DNA from: Klebsormidium nitens
Lineage: Eukaryota > Streptophyta > Klebsormidiophyceae > Klebsormidiales > Klebsormidiaceae
Length of the DNA stretch: 64,000 nt
Assembly: GCA_000708835.1 (NCBI GenBank)
Contig: DF237419.1
Span: forward strand, 1 to 64,000
Direction: 5' to 3'
Part shown: positions 43,498-56,200 of the stretch, one piece after another
How positions within the stretch are numbered: position 1 is the first letter of the stretch
Layout: each line of letters begins with the position of its first letter
Notes under the pieces: model-generated
What the model was told of the DNA's origin: nothing
The model's database searches: none
What the model saw: only the letters and a program-made list of their open reading frames with translations
Position numbers and translations under genes: made by a program

Positions 43498-45528
43498 CCA
43501 GGTCTCTTTTCAGAGCAGTTGTGGTGAGGTTGCCAGAGGTACATAGTCGCAGCATCAGCAGGGAGGCGGATGTAAGCCAGTTGCCCTTGATTCAGAAATA
43601 CGATCTGTGACACGACATGTATCGGTAGTCTTCCCTCCGATCCAAAGTAATTCAGGGCACACAGCCCGGAATTGCGCTATCATCACCAAAGTCACTTGTA
43701 AGGGTCAATTAAGTAGGAACACTTTTGCACTAAAAAGATCCTCTCTGTTCGGGCCTTGTGAAGACATGGTCTCGTCAATCAAGTTCGAAGGCCTCGCGGG
43801 GGCCTCGCTCTAGATGCACTATCTACATACGTTCAAGCGGTCATCTGCCATGCACTCTACGACACCAGCCGAACCGATTGATTGTAGTAAAGCCTCCTCA
43901 TGTATATATGTACTCTGCATAACGCGAAAACACGAGACTACTGCTGTGACTGCTGTGGATATCTCTCAAGCAACGTCAGTAGGTCAGGTTTCGAAGTGTA
44001 CGCCACATCAACTGACAGCAGCGATACTAACGATCATCTACGCGCTGTTGACAGGGCTCTCTGGATGCAGCGAGCGCCAAGGAGAGCTTTGTTTGCAAAA
44101 TGTCACCATACGTGTAACTGCGGCACATCCAAATTCGCATGAGATACGTCTCATCAAATTGAATCGGTCACAGCCCACCGAAAGCATCCCAAAAGGGGAC
44201 CGAAAGCAGCCAGATCGAGTCGTTTAAGCCCTCATCAGTTGACGCAACACCGGCCTGTCCAAAGGGCCAGCTTCTGGTGATAGTTAGATATGGTTGGCTG
44301 AGCTGCGAATTGTCACCCTTAGTACCACCTTAGTACCATCGCATAGGAGTGTTGCGTCGAGAGAGGTCGAGAACTTCTGTGAGGAAACCCAGCGGGCAGT
44401 TAAGGCGGAGCATGAAGAGTTGACTTTTATGATTTCATTGGAGCTTATGACTACCTTATGGACTTGACGTCTGATCTAGGAGAGTCGAGGCTCGGATCAA
44501 GACCAGTGGAGGCCTCGGTACTAGGACTACAGCGCAGCTCCGGTAGCGACGCTGACCGTCAGCACGGCCGCGCGAAATTTAGTAGGCGTTGACGGGCGTG
44601 CATGCCAGCAAAAAGTGCACCTGGTATGCCATCATTACCGTCCGATGGCCGAGATCTGACCGCTTGGATCTCCTGCGCACGCGTATCTTGGCTATCTTCC
44701 AACTTCTCAAGATATATTCCGAAAAGCGCCGTCCATCGACGGCTATGATCAATCTGGCGGCGATTAACACCGAATCTGTTGCAGCTTCGCGCCATTTCAT
44801 GCAAGTCTGACTACGTCACCCTGCTTGCATGATCACATGGTAATCTTGTGGAGATGCTCATTGGCCCTGCTGCGCCACTAGCTACCTAGAATGTTCTCTC
44901 TCTCATGGTCAGCTCTGCCACCATGATGATGGCTTTGACATTCAGAGACTGATCAAAACAACAACCCCCTGCTGGGAAGGGGGTTGGTGCAAGGTCACGT
45001 TTCCTGGTGCTAGCAGCTGCTTCTTTGAACGGGGAGCGGGTGCGGCGGCGACGCCGTCAGCTGCACAGTGATTCTTGGTGCCCCTCGCTTAGCGTGTGTA
45101 TGGCACAATCGTTACCAACCCTGGCATTGTCAGATAGGCTTTAGCGGCTCTTTCTCTGAGTCATTGATTGTGACCAACTTTGCTCTTTAGTAGCTTTGCT
45201 TTCATCCAATATATTTCCCTTCGTGATAAATTTCACGCGACCTTAAAGGTATTTGGTCAGGGCAGGAGTGTTCAAGGGGGGCCCAAGCTGCAAGGTGTTT
45301 CTGCAAGGTGTGGGGTTCTTTGTGACCCTAAGTGGCAATGAGTTAGCCAGCATTGACGCTTTTGTAAGGTAGTAGGCGCACAAAGCAAACTGTTGAAAGC
45401 TAGAATAGCTCCTTAATGTAGAACAGCCCCTTTATCAGAGGTACAAAGCTGCCCTTGACATAGTTGTATTACCCCTAGCTATTGCTTCTCTCCACCCACA
45501 TAGCTTACCTTCGTAAGTGCAGCTCAAC
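43498..45528. other. Intergenic region between DNAAF1 and the DNAJC14-like gene
   Basis: About 2 kb. The longest frame (43814-44227, +, 137 codons) has no recognisable domain. A small hairpin, AACCCCCT to AGGGGGTT with a 7-base loop, is at 44963-44985. No tRNA, transposon ends or other repeats seen. The promoter of the downstream gene should be in the right part. Confidence 0.5.
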
Positions 45529-48500
45529 ATGCCGAAGGCCAAGAGAAGCGCCTCCAGAAAGGGCCACCGCTCCACCCCATCTGGCGGCCCTGGCTCCTCA
45601 TCCCAATTTCCAGAAGAAGAAACAAATAAATCCATGGATGAATTCTATCAGAAGTGCAACGAGGCTGCTCTTTGGGGCCTCGGGAAGTTTGTTGAGGTGT
45701 CGATCTTGGCCTATGGTGCGACAGCACTCTGCACGATGTTCGCTTATGGAAGCGCTCTTAGGGGTGGGAAGTCGTTGGCCAATCTTGGCACGGTGGCCAT
45801 CTTGTTGCTGCCTTGGGCGGCAGTCGTGAGCTCTGGGGCTGTGCTGGTGACGAAGTTGGGGTGGACGACGCTTATCTTCCTTGCGGTGAGTGTGATTGCG
45901 GTGGTTGTTTTTACTTGCTCAAAGTTGATGCAAACACTCCATTCTTCATCGTTAGATTGGCGTAAACCAAGTCCGCTGGTGATTGCAGAGTCAGTCAAAG
46001 GCAGTTGCTCTGTTGATTCGTAATGAGGTTGCTGAGAAAGAAGTATCCCTAGTAGGGACTTGTGCACGAGTAGTGCACATTGACGATTCAGCATCTTGCA
46101 GTGTTAGGGCGGTCTTTGCTCAAGTTATGACTCATTGGAGAGTTCATGCGTCTCTCATTGATGATGGATAAATAAGTTGCTGTAGAGTGTGTGATGTGCG
46201 TGGTCTTCTGTAGACTCAGTTGTATGCTAAAGGTAAGGCTGTTTCCTGTTCTACTCGCGTATCTTTTCCAGTTTCGGAAAAGCCATCTGCTGACATTGAC
46301 ATTGTATTTGGGGAAAGCATTTTTTACCACCAAATGAGTGCCTTCATGGTCCAATCATTTTCTCGAGTTCACAGATGCCAAGGTTGTATGATTTTAAGCT
46401 CGTTGCTTTTACTACGCAGTGTGACAAGATTTCCGAAGTGGATGTTGAGAATTATTGCAAAGGAGATTTGTTGATGATTTGCTCTTACCGCTCCATACCA
46501 CCAGACTGTGGACACAATCTTGAGGTCAGAGCATCAGCATGTTCATCTTTGAGCACGGATCATCTTGTGATCAGCTTCTTAAAAGGGGCCACAGAGTTGT
46601 TATCCCAATTAGTCCATTGACAGCATTCAGCACACGCTTTAGCCTTACTTGAAACTGCGTCTATGTTTAACCAAGTTCCAGCGCTCCCAAGCACCTTCTG
46701 GCCGCGAAGGAGCCATAGGATGTGAGAGAGGAGTTTTCAACAATTCACTTCTGTTGCTTGCAGGCCCTGGCATTTGGACTATTCCGCTATTACGGCACCA
46801 TGGCAGGAATCCTGGCAGTCGGGGTGTACTCTGTGGTTGCTCTCTTCTTGGGGGGCAGCCCTTGGACCACTTTGCTCGTCACAGTGGCAGGATGTAAGCA
46901 GCCTCTGATGCAGCTTTTTCCTGCTGCGCTTTTCATTGCTGTCATTGCACCTGTGTCAGTTATCATAATCGTGTCGAAATGGCATTGGTGCCAATATCGA
47001 GCGGTTCCATGAATCAGAGTGAACAGTGTGCGTTCTGCAGTATGGACATATTGATCTTGGATTGGGCATTACCTGCGTCTGGCCTCAATGCTGCATTTCA
47101 GGGTCACGAGAATTCACCTCATTTCGTTCAGGCGCCCTTTTCTACTTCCGCTACACCGCCCTCGCGCTCGTCGGCACCCTCTGCTATGCGGCGCTCTCCG
47201 TGTATCGCACGGGGGGCTACCTGGCGGTCGGGTGCACCTTCCTTGCGGCCTGCCTATCCAATGACGTCATCCAATACCTGGCGGCGCAACTCCCCCCTGA
47301 AGAGAAGACACCAGGGGCCGCAGCTTCAGACGAGAACGTAAATGCGGGGCGCTCGCGGGAGTGGAGCTGGACTGATCCCGCCAGGGGGGCCGGGTGGAGC
47401 TCCGGCACGTCTCAGAGTTCTCAGCACTCGAGCTGGAAGGATACGACAGGGGGGTCTGGTTGGAGTTCCGGCAACTCGCAGCAGAGGACGAGCCGGGAGA
47501 ACTTCTACAACTCCACGTATGGGGGGGGAAGAGGTGACGGGACGAGCGGGCGCGGGCGCGGGCGTGACTCCGGCCGGGGTGCAGGGGAGAGCGCGAGTAC
47601 GTCGGGGTCGTCGTATTCGTACGGGGGGTCTGGCCGGCCTGGGAGGGAGCGGGAAGCCTCGGAGGCGCATGAAAACAATAAGAAGGAGTCTCCAAAATCG
47701 TCTCAGAGGAATGGCAGTAGCGCCTGGTGGCAGAACGGTGGCCCTTCGGACAGAGGGGGGCACTCAGAACAGGAAAAGGAAAAAGCTTCCCCGGGGGCAG
47801 TTCCGCCCTTTGCGCGGTCACCATCGTTTGCAGCAGATCTGGGGGACGCTGAAGCGGAGGTGGCGCGGATCATAGCGTGCACCACGCACTGGGCGGTGAT
47901 GGACATAGCGAGGGGGGCGACAATCGATATTGCAGAAGCAAAGCGCACGTATCATAAAAAGGTGAGCGTGGAGCTGTACGAATAATATGCATATCGAGCG
48001 GAGGGGTTCTGTTGCGGGCAGGTCTCCCGGTAGGTTGGCAGCAACGGGGTTTCTTACTGCAGGTTGAAACGGGTTTAAGAGAATCATTTTTGGGGAGTAT
48101 GGAAAAAGGAAGAATTGAGGCGGTTGTCGTATGTCGACCTCTGGTTCTGTGAGCGAATCTGACATTCTCAGAAGCCTACAGATTTGTCTACTTGTCAGCT
48201 TCTTGAATTCAAGAGTTCACGATCGGTCGATGTCCATTTCGCGTGGTTTTGCGCGCTTGCTGAGGGCAAGCTTGGGAGATTTCTCGTGTTATTGGGAGAG
48301 GTTCGGGATTCTGAAAGATTTGAGCTCCATTGCTGGAGTAGCAAGGATTTTTCAATCAGCTGCTGTCAAAGTTTTGGTTGAGCTTGGTACCTGATTGAGG
48401 ACTTGAATGGCCATTACCATTGTCTACAGGCAGCGTAGTAAGGAGCTCGAAGACAGTGTGAAACGGGGTCAAGGTTACACGTTGTGTCCATGTTCGCAAG

Positions 48501-51426
48501 GCGTCGGAGCAGGGAGCCTGTGATGTCATCGTTTCTGAAGAACATCTGACCACTGATGTATACCACATTGTCATCACTAGACTGAGGCTACCCTCTGCTC
48601 CGGCCCTTTGCGTATTCTTTTCCTGCTTTTTCCCGACTGCCAGATCGAATCTGCCGCTTCTCTGACTGCACACTCCTCAATCAGCCAAAACTGGATGAGA
48701 CCCAATATCTTTACCTGACCTCTCGTCACTCACTCTTTTGCCAGGCCCGGTTGGTCCACCCCGACAAGAATGCCGGGTGCGCAAACGCGGGGGAGGCGTT
48801 TAAGTGCCTGCAGGCAGCCTACGAAACGCTGATCGATCCAGTCAAGAGAAAGGACTACGAAGACGAGTTGAAAGCCAAAGACATGGGCGAGCGATTTCAC
48901 AAAATGGCGGAAGAAGCGAGGAATCATTCGCAGGGGGGACGTGGTCAATCAGGGGTGAGAACCAGCTCTGACGGTGGAGCTTGTTGTCCTTAAGTTTCGT
49001 ACGTGCTGTTTGGCTGGTTTTCCCGGTTGTTGTGAGCGCTGGTTCAATCTGTGTGCAGGTTTAAGTGACTGTTTTGGATGTAGGATTTGGTTATTGCATT
49101 TGATGATGCGGGACCCGGCCAGCGGGTGGGTGTGCTCGAGGTGTGCGACCTGCATCAGAAAGGCACAGTTTCTGCCTTTCAGGAGTTGCTCTTTCTTCTG
49201 GACTGGGTCCTTATTAGCTATAAGTTGAGCAGATTCTGAGAAGCCCTTTCAAGGCGACTTACTCTGAACTGGCTGTGCTGAACAGAGGCCCCCGAAACCA
49301 TGCTAGCTGACGTAGAATGGTTTAACGTCAGCGCTGTCATCAGTATCCTTCCAGCACCTGTTCAGTTGGCCGCCTTGGACCGGCCTGCAGTCTTAGCACT
49401 ACTGTCTCCAGGGTTTTTGATATTGTGTGCTCATTCTGACAGTTACCTCATTGCGGGAACTTTATTGTTGTCACTTGCCCGTTCAGGTTCGGCGGCTTTG
49501 GCACTGAGGAGCATTTGTTGCAATGCTTTGGAGTTTTAGTATCCTGCTGTGACGCCGTCTGCTTTCATCTCCTCACCGCCGGCGTTCTTACGCGCGAGCT
49601 TCGACCCCTTGTCTTCATGATGCGTTGGCTTTTGCTCTCTTGCTTACGTTATCTGCTCAATGATGCCTATCGCAGGCGTCCCTCTGCGCCTTTTGACCCT
49701 GAGGAATGTGTTTACGACGCTTCTGACCGTCAGCCTCTTGCTGTCTTGCTGACATCATTTCTTCTTTTTCTCGTCACGCAGGCGTCCCCCTTTGCGAACT
49801 TTGACCCCGAAGAGTTCTTCCGCGAGAGCGACAGCAAGAAGGTGCACTGCTACCACTGCGGCGACTCCCACGAGTGGCTCAAAGTGGACCGCCCCAAAAA
49901 AGCCTGCCGCTGGTGTACGGTGAGGCATAGTTCCGCGCGCTTCCCCCGATTGCTTCTCTCCTTTCTATTGCAGTCGCAGTTGCTTCCTATCTACTTCAGT
50001 TTTGGCCCGTTTTGTGGCAGCCCGTTCTGGCGGCTTGATCTTGACAATCTTATGGTGCTGTTTCTGGGTAGGTTGCCTTAAGAAGGCCTGTCGCTGATGC
50101 GCGGTGGATGTCGGCCTCCGCTCTACTCATCTAAGCCCGGAAACTAGGCTTGGGGTCTGTTTATGCGCTCTCAAAGCGATGGGGCTGCCTTCTGTTATTC
50201 GCTGTTTGAGTGGGCTGTTGAAATCTCGTGGGAGATTAGAGGTGAACGATCTGCCGCCAGCCGCCAGATATAATGCAGGCGTTTATTGGGAGACGGTCTT
50301 TTTCCAGCCTTTGAGCCGACTCTGTCCGCCATGCTGCGCTTTTCAGTCCGCGTGCGCCCCCCCGTTATCTGCTCGTTTGCAGAGTCCCGTTGGCCTTACT
50401 TACTACTGCTAGTCTTGCTTTGCTGATTATTCACTTGAATGTGCGCATTCTGTTCTCCTTTTCACTCGACTGTGCTCAGATTGTGTTTAAGCCCTACTAA
50501 CGAGCCCAAATCCCGGTATTTGCTCCTTACCGTCCACCTTCTGCTCGATGTAGGAGTGCAACAAGTACCACGGTGCGGCAGAGGGTGACGGCTGGTTCGA
50601 GCAGGCTTCGCGGCCGACGTTCTTCGGGCTGTTCAAGCAGGAGGACCCGATGCAGGCCTTCTGCGTCGAGGGGGGGCAGGTCTACCTGTGCACCACGTGG
50701 GTCGAGTGCCAGGTAAGACCCCCCCAAATATCGCGGCAAATATGTTCGATGGGATTCTCCGACCGTCAGGAGTTTCGGACATGTCGGGATTGCTCGCTAG
50801 CTCTTCCCCGCCGGGTTTAACGAGGCTTGCATGCTGATACTGTAGTTGACAAGAACGTTGCTTTTGAAAACAATCAGGGCCGGTTCAGAAGCGAAGCATT
50901 GCTGCTAAGCGCATTCACAACGTAGTGAATGTAATGTAGTCATGCGTCTCAAACGCGAGTGGTCTTCGCATTGACGTTGAAGGTGGGTATGGTTTCGGAG
51001 CTCGTAAAGTTCGGGGTCAGGGTTGTACGTTGATCATTGCTGGGCGTATACGGAGGAAGACATTACCTTACGCAGATTTGGAAGTTCCAATACCCTATCC
51101 GCTCTTCCTTCCAGGGCATGGCCGGCCGGCCCAACACGCACAAGCCCAGTTTCGAAGTGAAGTCGGAGGGGCGCGGCCGGGGCGGCGGCGGGGGTGGAGG
51201 CCGCAGCGGTGGTCGGGGCAAGGGCCGGGGCAGAGGCGAGCCGGACCTGTCCGACGTCTTCGAGTCGGAAGACGACTTTTGGCACTTCATGGAGGACTTG
51301 ATGCGGCAGGGGGGGGGTCCCCCGGGGTCTTTCGGGCCTAAGAGCCAGGGCTCAGGGAAGGGGGGTGCAGGGAAGCCGAAACCGTCGAAAAAGCAAAGGC
51401 AGAAGGCGAAGAGGAACGGGTGGTAA
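45529..51426 (+). CDS. DNAJC14: DNAJC14-like multispanning membrane J-domain protein
   Basis: Seven exons: 45529-45885, 46764-46893, 47132-47961, 48745-48954, 49782-49919, 50554-50712 and 51115-51426. All are GT-AG, the phases agree and the product is 711 residues. Residues 40-225 contain about six hydrophobic membrane segments (for example VAILLLPWAAVVSSGAVLV and YTALALVGTLCYAAL). A Ser/Gly/Arg-rich linker spans about 230-405 with WSSG repeats. The J domain (about 405-485) has the HPD triad at 444-446, which stimulates Hsp70 ATPase; an intron splits it just before HPD. A zinc-ribbon-like region follows (CYHCG, CRWC, ECNKYHG), then the DNAJC14-type phrase YLCTTWVECQGM and PNTHKPSF. The C-terminal 90 residues are Gly-rich and basic. 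Mammalian DNAJC14 acts at the ER membrane in protein export, and by homology this one may too. The start at 45529 is the first ATG of the frame. Confidence 0.9.
49575..49734 (+). repeat. Two decayed copies of the DNAJC14-like exon 5 start
   Basis: The real exon begins at 49782 after TCACGCAG. One copy begins at 49676 after TATCGCAG: GGCGTCCCTCTGCG, then TTTTGACCCTGAGGAATG, against the real GGCGTCCCCCTTTGCG and CTTTGACCCCGAAGAG. An older copy begins near 49582 (GGCGTTCTTACGCGCGAG, then CTTCGACCCC) and has lost its acceptor (CCG instead of CAG). The steps are about 94 and 106 bases. The newer copy keeps an acceptor but its frame soon meets a stop. Confidence 0.82.
50079..50115 (+). repeat. Decayed copy of the DNAJC14-like exon 5 end and donor
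   Basis: AAGGCCTGTCGCTGATGCGCGGTGG here resembles the exon end and donor at 49899-49925 (AAAGCCTGCCGCTGGTGTAC, then GGTGAGG). The copy lies about 180 bases downstream. The match is short, so this is the weaker member of the set. Confidence 0.5.
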
Positions 51427-53268
51427 AAGGAGAACGGAAGCGAGTGCGGTTCGCGACTGTCGCTTTCATGTTGCGAACAGTCGTATGGCGGCAACAGTGA
51501 AGCGCAGTGGGGTTAATGGACGAAGCGGCATTGGTAAATGCACTTTGTGTGTCCAGAGTAAAACTGGGCAGACTTTGCACTCAGGCAGAAATCCTGGTTA
51601 AGCGCCCTTACTGAGAAAATTGGTTGCATGATACACTGTGTACCGAGAGTAAGCAAGTCAATTCTGCTTCATTAGCACCATGAGCTTCTCATCGGGTTAG
51701 CAGCAGTTAGCTCCTTGTACAATAAGAGGCCATTCATGAACGCAGCGCAATCACATGAAGAGCTTTTTCTTGTTGCGGCTACTTAAACTGAGGTAAAGCT
51801 TATACATAAAGCTGCAAGATTGGCGCTCCTTATCCTCGAGCTAAAGTTAGATGCTAAAGGACGGACAAGGAAAATTCGAGCCTGCTGAATTTGCGACCGT
51901 AGAAGTACCGTGTTGTCAAGCAACTTTCCTGTGAAAACAAGATCCAGAGTCAAGGGTCTACGAGTTAAAACCGGCGTATCATTGTTTTTCTCTCCCTCTT
52001 GAAAGTCTGGAGGCATGCATCATTGTGGTGACAGGTATTGTGATTGTTATGATATGAAAAGCATGCCTTTTATTGACGATTCAAGGAATCTTCCGCACTC
52101 TCATGCGGACTCATTCAACCACGTTGAGGGATCAGCGGGGCAGATGTATGCTGTAATAGGTCGTATACGTTGCATGGGTTTCAAGTTGGTGGGCCAGCAT
52201 GGTGGTCGCCTCGAATTGTTTATAATACTAATGTGTTGGTTACTAGCATGTAGTTAGTAACCAACACAATGAGCAATTTCAACAGTGACGAAGCTGGCAT
52301 AGAGGATACTGAGGGCGCTCGGGCCTGGCATGCACACCCTATAGTAGTTGCACCTGATTATTACTGGCGGCCGCGCGGACGCCGACGGCAGTCACGGGCC
52401 GGCCGCCGGTGCACACGGGTGAGCGCGTCGTATGCTTCTTTAGTGCGCGCTCTGCGCGCGCAACAACTGAAACACATACCTACATCTTGATTCAAGTTAA
52501 TCAAGATTCAAGGCTTTGCACAGGGCGCGCTCCAACAGGGCGCCTTAGATCCTAATATTGATTACACAGCCTGAGGCGTTGTGGCGTAAGATGTGAGACG
52601 TGAGGCGGTCTGAGTTCCACTATTTGCTGGTTAGCATGGCAATCTAGCAATGACTCCAGATACTTTTGAGGGGTACCTAGCAAGCTCTGATTGCAACGGC
52701 GCCCCATCCTGCAAACATGGAGCACATTCATACTAGCTTCTGCTCACACATCCCGTGTTTCATCGATTTGAAGCCCTGAAGTACTAGATTTGGGATTGAA
52801 ACGAGACAATGAAGCAAGCTTACACCAAAGTGGAGGCGTACACTTGAACTGAAGTTTTAGGGTTTTGGCAGATCCTCCTCCAATGTGAGAAGCTTACGGG
52901 GAAGGTCTTGCTATCCCTCTGTGGGAGCTCAAGTACTGCCACCTAAGAAGAAGCTCTGGTAGCACACCAGGCTTCAGCTTTTGTGCAGACCAAGTCACTG
53001 GACATCTTGCTCGGCACACTTTGTGTGGACACCTTGCAGCACCTTTCAGTCTCCTCTTGCGTGAGGAGGAGCACCTTGCCGCGCTTTCTGCGTTCCTCCC
53101 ACTTGGGACTTCTGTCCGCTTAGAAGGGGCGGTGTTTGGTTGCAAAGGGCGTTTAGAGGAGGCGCTTTGAGGTCGAGGACGACCCTAATTGTCGTCATCA
53201 ACACTGTCTTGCTATTGTAAGGTGCACGGGGGCCAAGTGGAGGCGCTGCCAGGGCGGCGCACTCGTAG
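51427..53268. other. Intergenic region between the DNAJC14-like and NIPA8-like genes
   Basis: About 1.8 kb. The main landmark is a perfect 13-bp hairpin (52232-52268). Short open frames have no recognised domains. The GC-rich right end (from about 53100) is probably the promoter and 5' leader of the NIPA8-like gene. Confidence 0.5.
52232..52268. repeat. Perfect 13-bp hairpin in intergenic DNA
   Basis: TGTGTTGGTTACT at 52232-52244 and AGTAACCAACACA at 52256-52268 are exact reverse complements with an 11-base loop. It could be the core of an old palindromic element or form a stem in a transcript. No flanking target-site duplication is clear. Confidence 0.85.
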
Positions 53269-56200
53269 ATGGGAGAATGGGTCATCGGGGCGTGCATCAA
53301 CTTTGTTGGAAGCATCGGCATAAACTTTGGGACAAACCTCCTGAAGCTGGGCCATAACCAGGTAGGTGCCGCAGAGTCTGAGCTACCTCAACTAGCAGTT
53401 GGTTCCAAGGTTGATGGCAGAGCTTAGAGGCAAGCCGTCTCGGGAACTCAATGCAGGGCAGAATGTTCGAAAGGGCAAGAGGGAGTGCCAAGAAGAGGGG
53501 GAAGGATTTCGAACATGGTGAATTCAAAGAACCCATCTTTGGGGTGATCATGACCTGTCATGTCGATTAGGTGTGCATTCTAACAGCCGGCCCAAGATCC
53601 ACTAAAACAGAAAGTGGGGGCTGCTCAGGTCTTTTGAAGAATCCCTTTGAGCCCTTGATCTTCTGCACGTTGCTCACAAGTTGCGAGGAGTCCCCTGGAG
53701 TGGTTAAGGCCTGGCAAAGATGGCGGGCAGCTAGAGCTCTCCGATTCGCTGCTGAGTGTGGCAGCTCTTTCCTGAGCTATTGGCACACCCCAAACCCTGT
53801 GTAACGAGTTGAATTACGACACCTGCCCTCCCTCGCAGCGGGAAAAGCTCGCGCGGCAGGAGGCAATTGCACGGGGGGAGAAGTCGGTGGAGAAGAAGCC
53901 CATTACGCACTTCCGTGAATGGCAAGTCGGTGAGGAGCCCCAGTCAGAGCACTCCCCCAATCTGGCTAAGAGCTCCTTGCGAGAACGGTGTAAACTGCTA
54001 CCATCCTGATGGACCACTCTTCCCCGCTGAATGGTCTGCATAGTTCGAATAGTCAATGAATGGGCCTTCTTTTCAAGGTGAAACCAGCCCCGCATTTGTA
54101 ACCATGAGAAAGAGGGGAGCTGCGCTTCCCACAAACCCCCTGCTCTCTTGATGTAACCTTTGTCTCGCTCAGCATGAGGACCGACGTTTCATGAAGGTGT
54201 AATGGATGGAAGTCTGTGACGAAGTGCTCGTCCCATTCTCCTGTAGGGGTCGTCATCTTCGCAGTGGGCAATGCGCTCAACTTCATCTCCTTTGGCTACG
54301 CTGCGCAGGTACTAATCTTTTTGCCAGCTGTCAGCCTTGATGCAGTCTGCAAACGGTGTCCTTTTGTGCATGTTAAGTGGTGTTTGTTGATAGTTTCAAT
54401 TGAGCCTATCCAACCGGCTTGCTTGTTCATTGAGAAAACGGACCAATGGAAAAAGCAGACCCCGGCCAGTTCCATCGAATCTCCTTGGCTGAGAACCAGG
54501 GGAAGTCAGGTTGTATCAGCAAGCTCGTAACAAACTGAACCATTGATACTAGGACGTGTGCCCTCAGAATATCTCGGGGAGTCTGGGTTCCTCAAGTAAT
54601 CAAATCGAGACACACTAGTGGTCGAAAACGGGTCAGGCTCTGCCGTTGAAGGAGGTTTCCAGCTCGTAAGGACTTGTTGAGAATGAGGCTCCAGCTTACG
54701 TATGCTCTTCAGAATCCAGCACTACGCGCACATCGCAACCGTCTAAAACCACTATTTGACTCCTCTTGCTTATCTGATCGTACAGTCGCTTTTGGCGGCC
54801 TTGGGGTCCGTCCAGTTCATATCAAACGTGGGGTTTGCGTACTTCGTTCTGGGCGAGAACGTCACAAATCGGTGAGAGTTGGGCAAAGGCTCCGTCTTGA
54901 ACGGGTGGCGCAGACTGCTGACGTTTGCGACGTGACAAGTTGTCTTGATACTGCAGTAGCTTATGAAGCACACGAGCTGTCGAAGAAGGGTACAAAAACT
55001 TGGTCGCTTCCTTCGTCGGACACTCCCGGATCTCCTCTTCATTCAAGCAGTGGTAATATGGATTCCTCTTGAAACGAGGCATATGAGCTCCGCTTTAACC
55101 AAAGAAGCTGGCCGTCAGCACGCTTTCGGGACAGCTCCCCACTCGAGGATCTCAGTGCTGACACCCCATGTCTTTGCTGTCGTTGCAGAATCGTCGTAGC
55201 GACAGCTTTGATTGTCGTTGGAAACATTTTCTTGGTAGCCTTTGGCAACCACGAGTCGACAAGTGAGTGACAACCGCAACCTCTTTCACAATGTCTCAGA
55301 TGGACAACATTTTGCAGATTACGCCGTTTTCGCGTCTGGATCAGTTTCAACAAGTATCGTTGTGATTTGCATCTCTAGGAGTGGGACTCACGTTTCTTCT
55401 TTCTTGACACTGATTCTTAGAGCCCTTGTTCCCTTACATTAGTACGACTCTATACTGGATTTTTCGGCCAAGTTCATAGTCCTTCAAGATCCTTTCCATA
55501 TTTTCCGGGTGTTCTTGCGTGCAGCTTACGGCCACGATGACCTACTCCACATGTACGAGAACCCAGTCTACCTCGTCTACTGCACGGTCCTTGTGTTGCT
55601 CGTGGGGGGGCTCTATTGCGTATACAGGTGAGCTTCCTCCTGAATCCCTTCGCAAACCTGTCAGTTATCTATGCAGGGCACCCATTGACAGTCACGTCAA
55701 CCGTTTCGATGTCCATGGTTCAGGCCGGGGAGCGAACACGCCGAACTAGAAGCGGGGGCTGCTTGTCGGTCTGATTTGCAATTCAACGGGTGTTGTACCA
55801 TCATGTAATGCAGCATAGTGGAACTTCAAAGCACCAATTGAGGTTAACCGAGTTGCTACAGTACGGTACAAGCCGTCCTTCCGTACATACCGTTGCGCAA
55901 CATAGGCTGGCTATACGCAACCCACGCACCGCCCTCCGCTATGTATGGTACAGGTTGCTTTAAATGGGCGTTACTGCGCTAGCTGCAATCCTCATCGGTG
56001 ATTAATCTGTGCGAAGCTCGCTGCTTCTGCATCGTGGAATCGACTGATGTCGTTGCCGGCCGCGGCAACTTCTCGTCTGCTTGAAGTGAAGTATGAAATG
56101 AACATTGCGGCGCTTTTGACGTCGTTGCTAAAATGAAAGTGACATCTTCAAGGCTCAATACGAGGGGAGCCAGAGCTTCATAGGGCGTTTGCGACATCCT

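Noticed and set aside
43814-44227. A 137-codon open frame as a possible small gene
   Set aside because: Its composition is unremarkable, it has no domain, and neighbouring frames are of similar length. Not supported.
52560-52620. A GTGGCGTAAGATG-type stretch resembling a tRNA
   Set aside because: It lacks a proper GGTTCGA box, acceptor stem and cloverleaf. No tRNA was found anywhere in the window.
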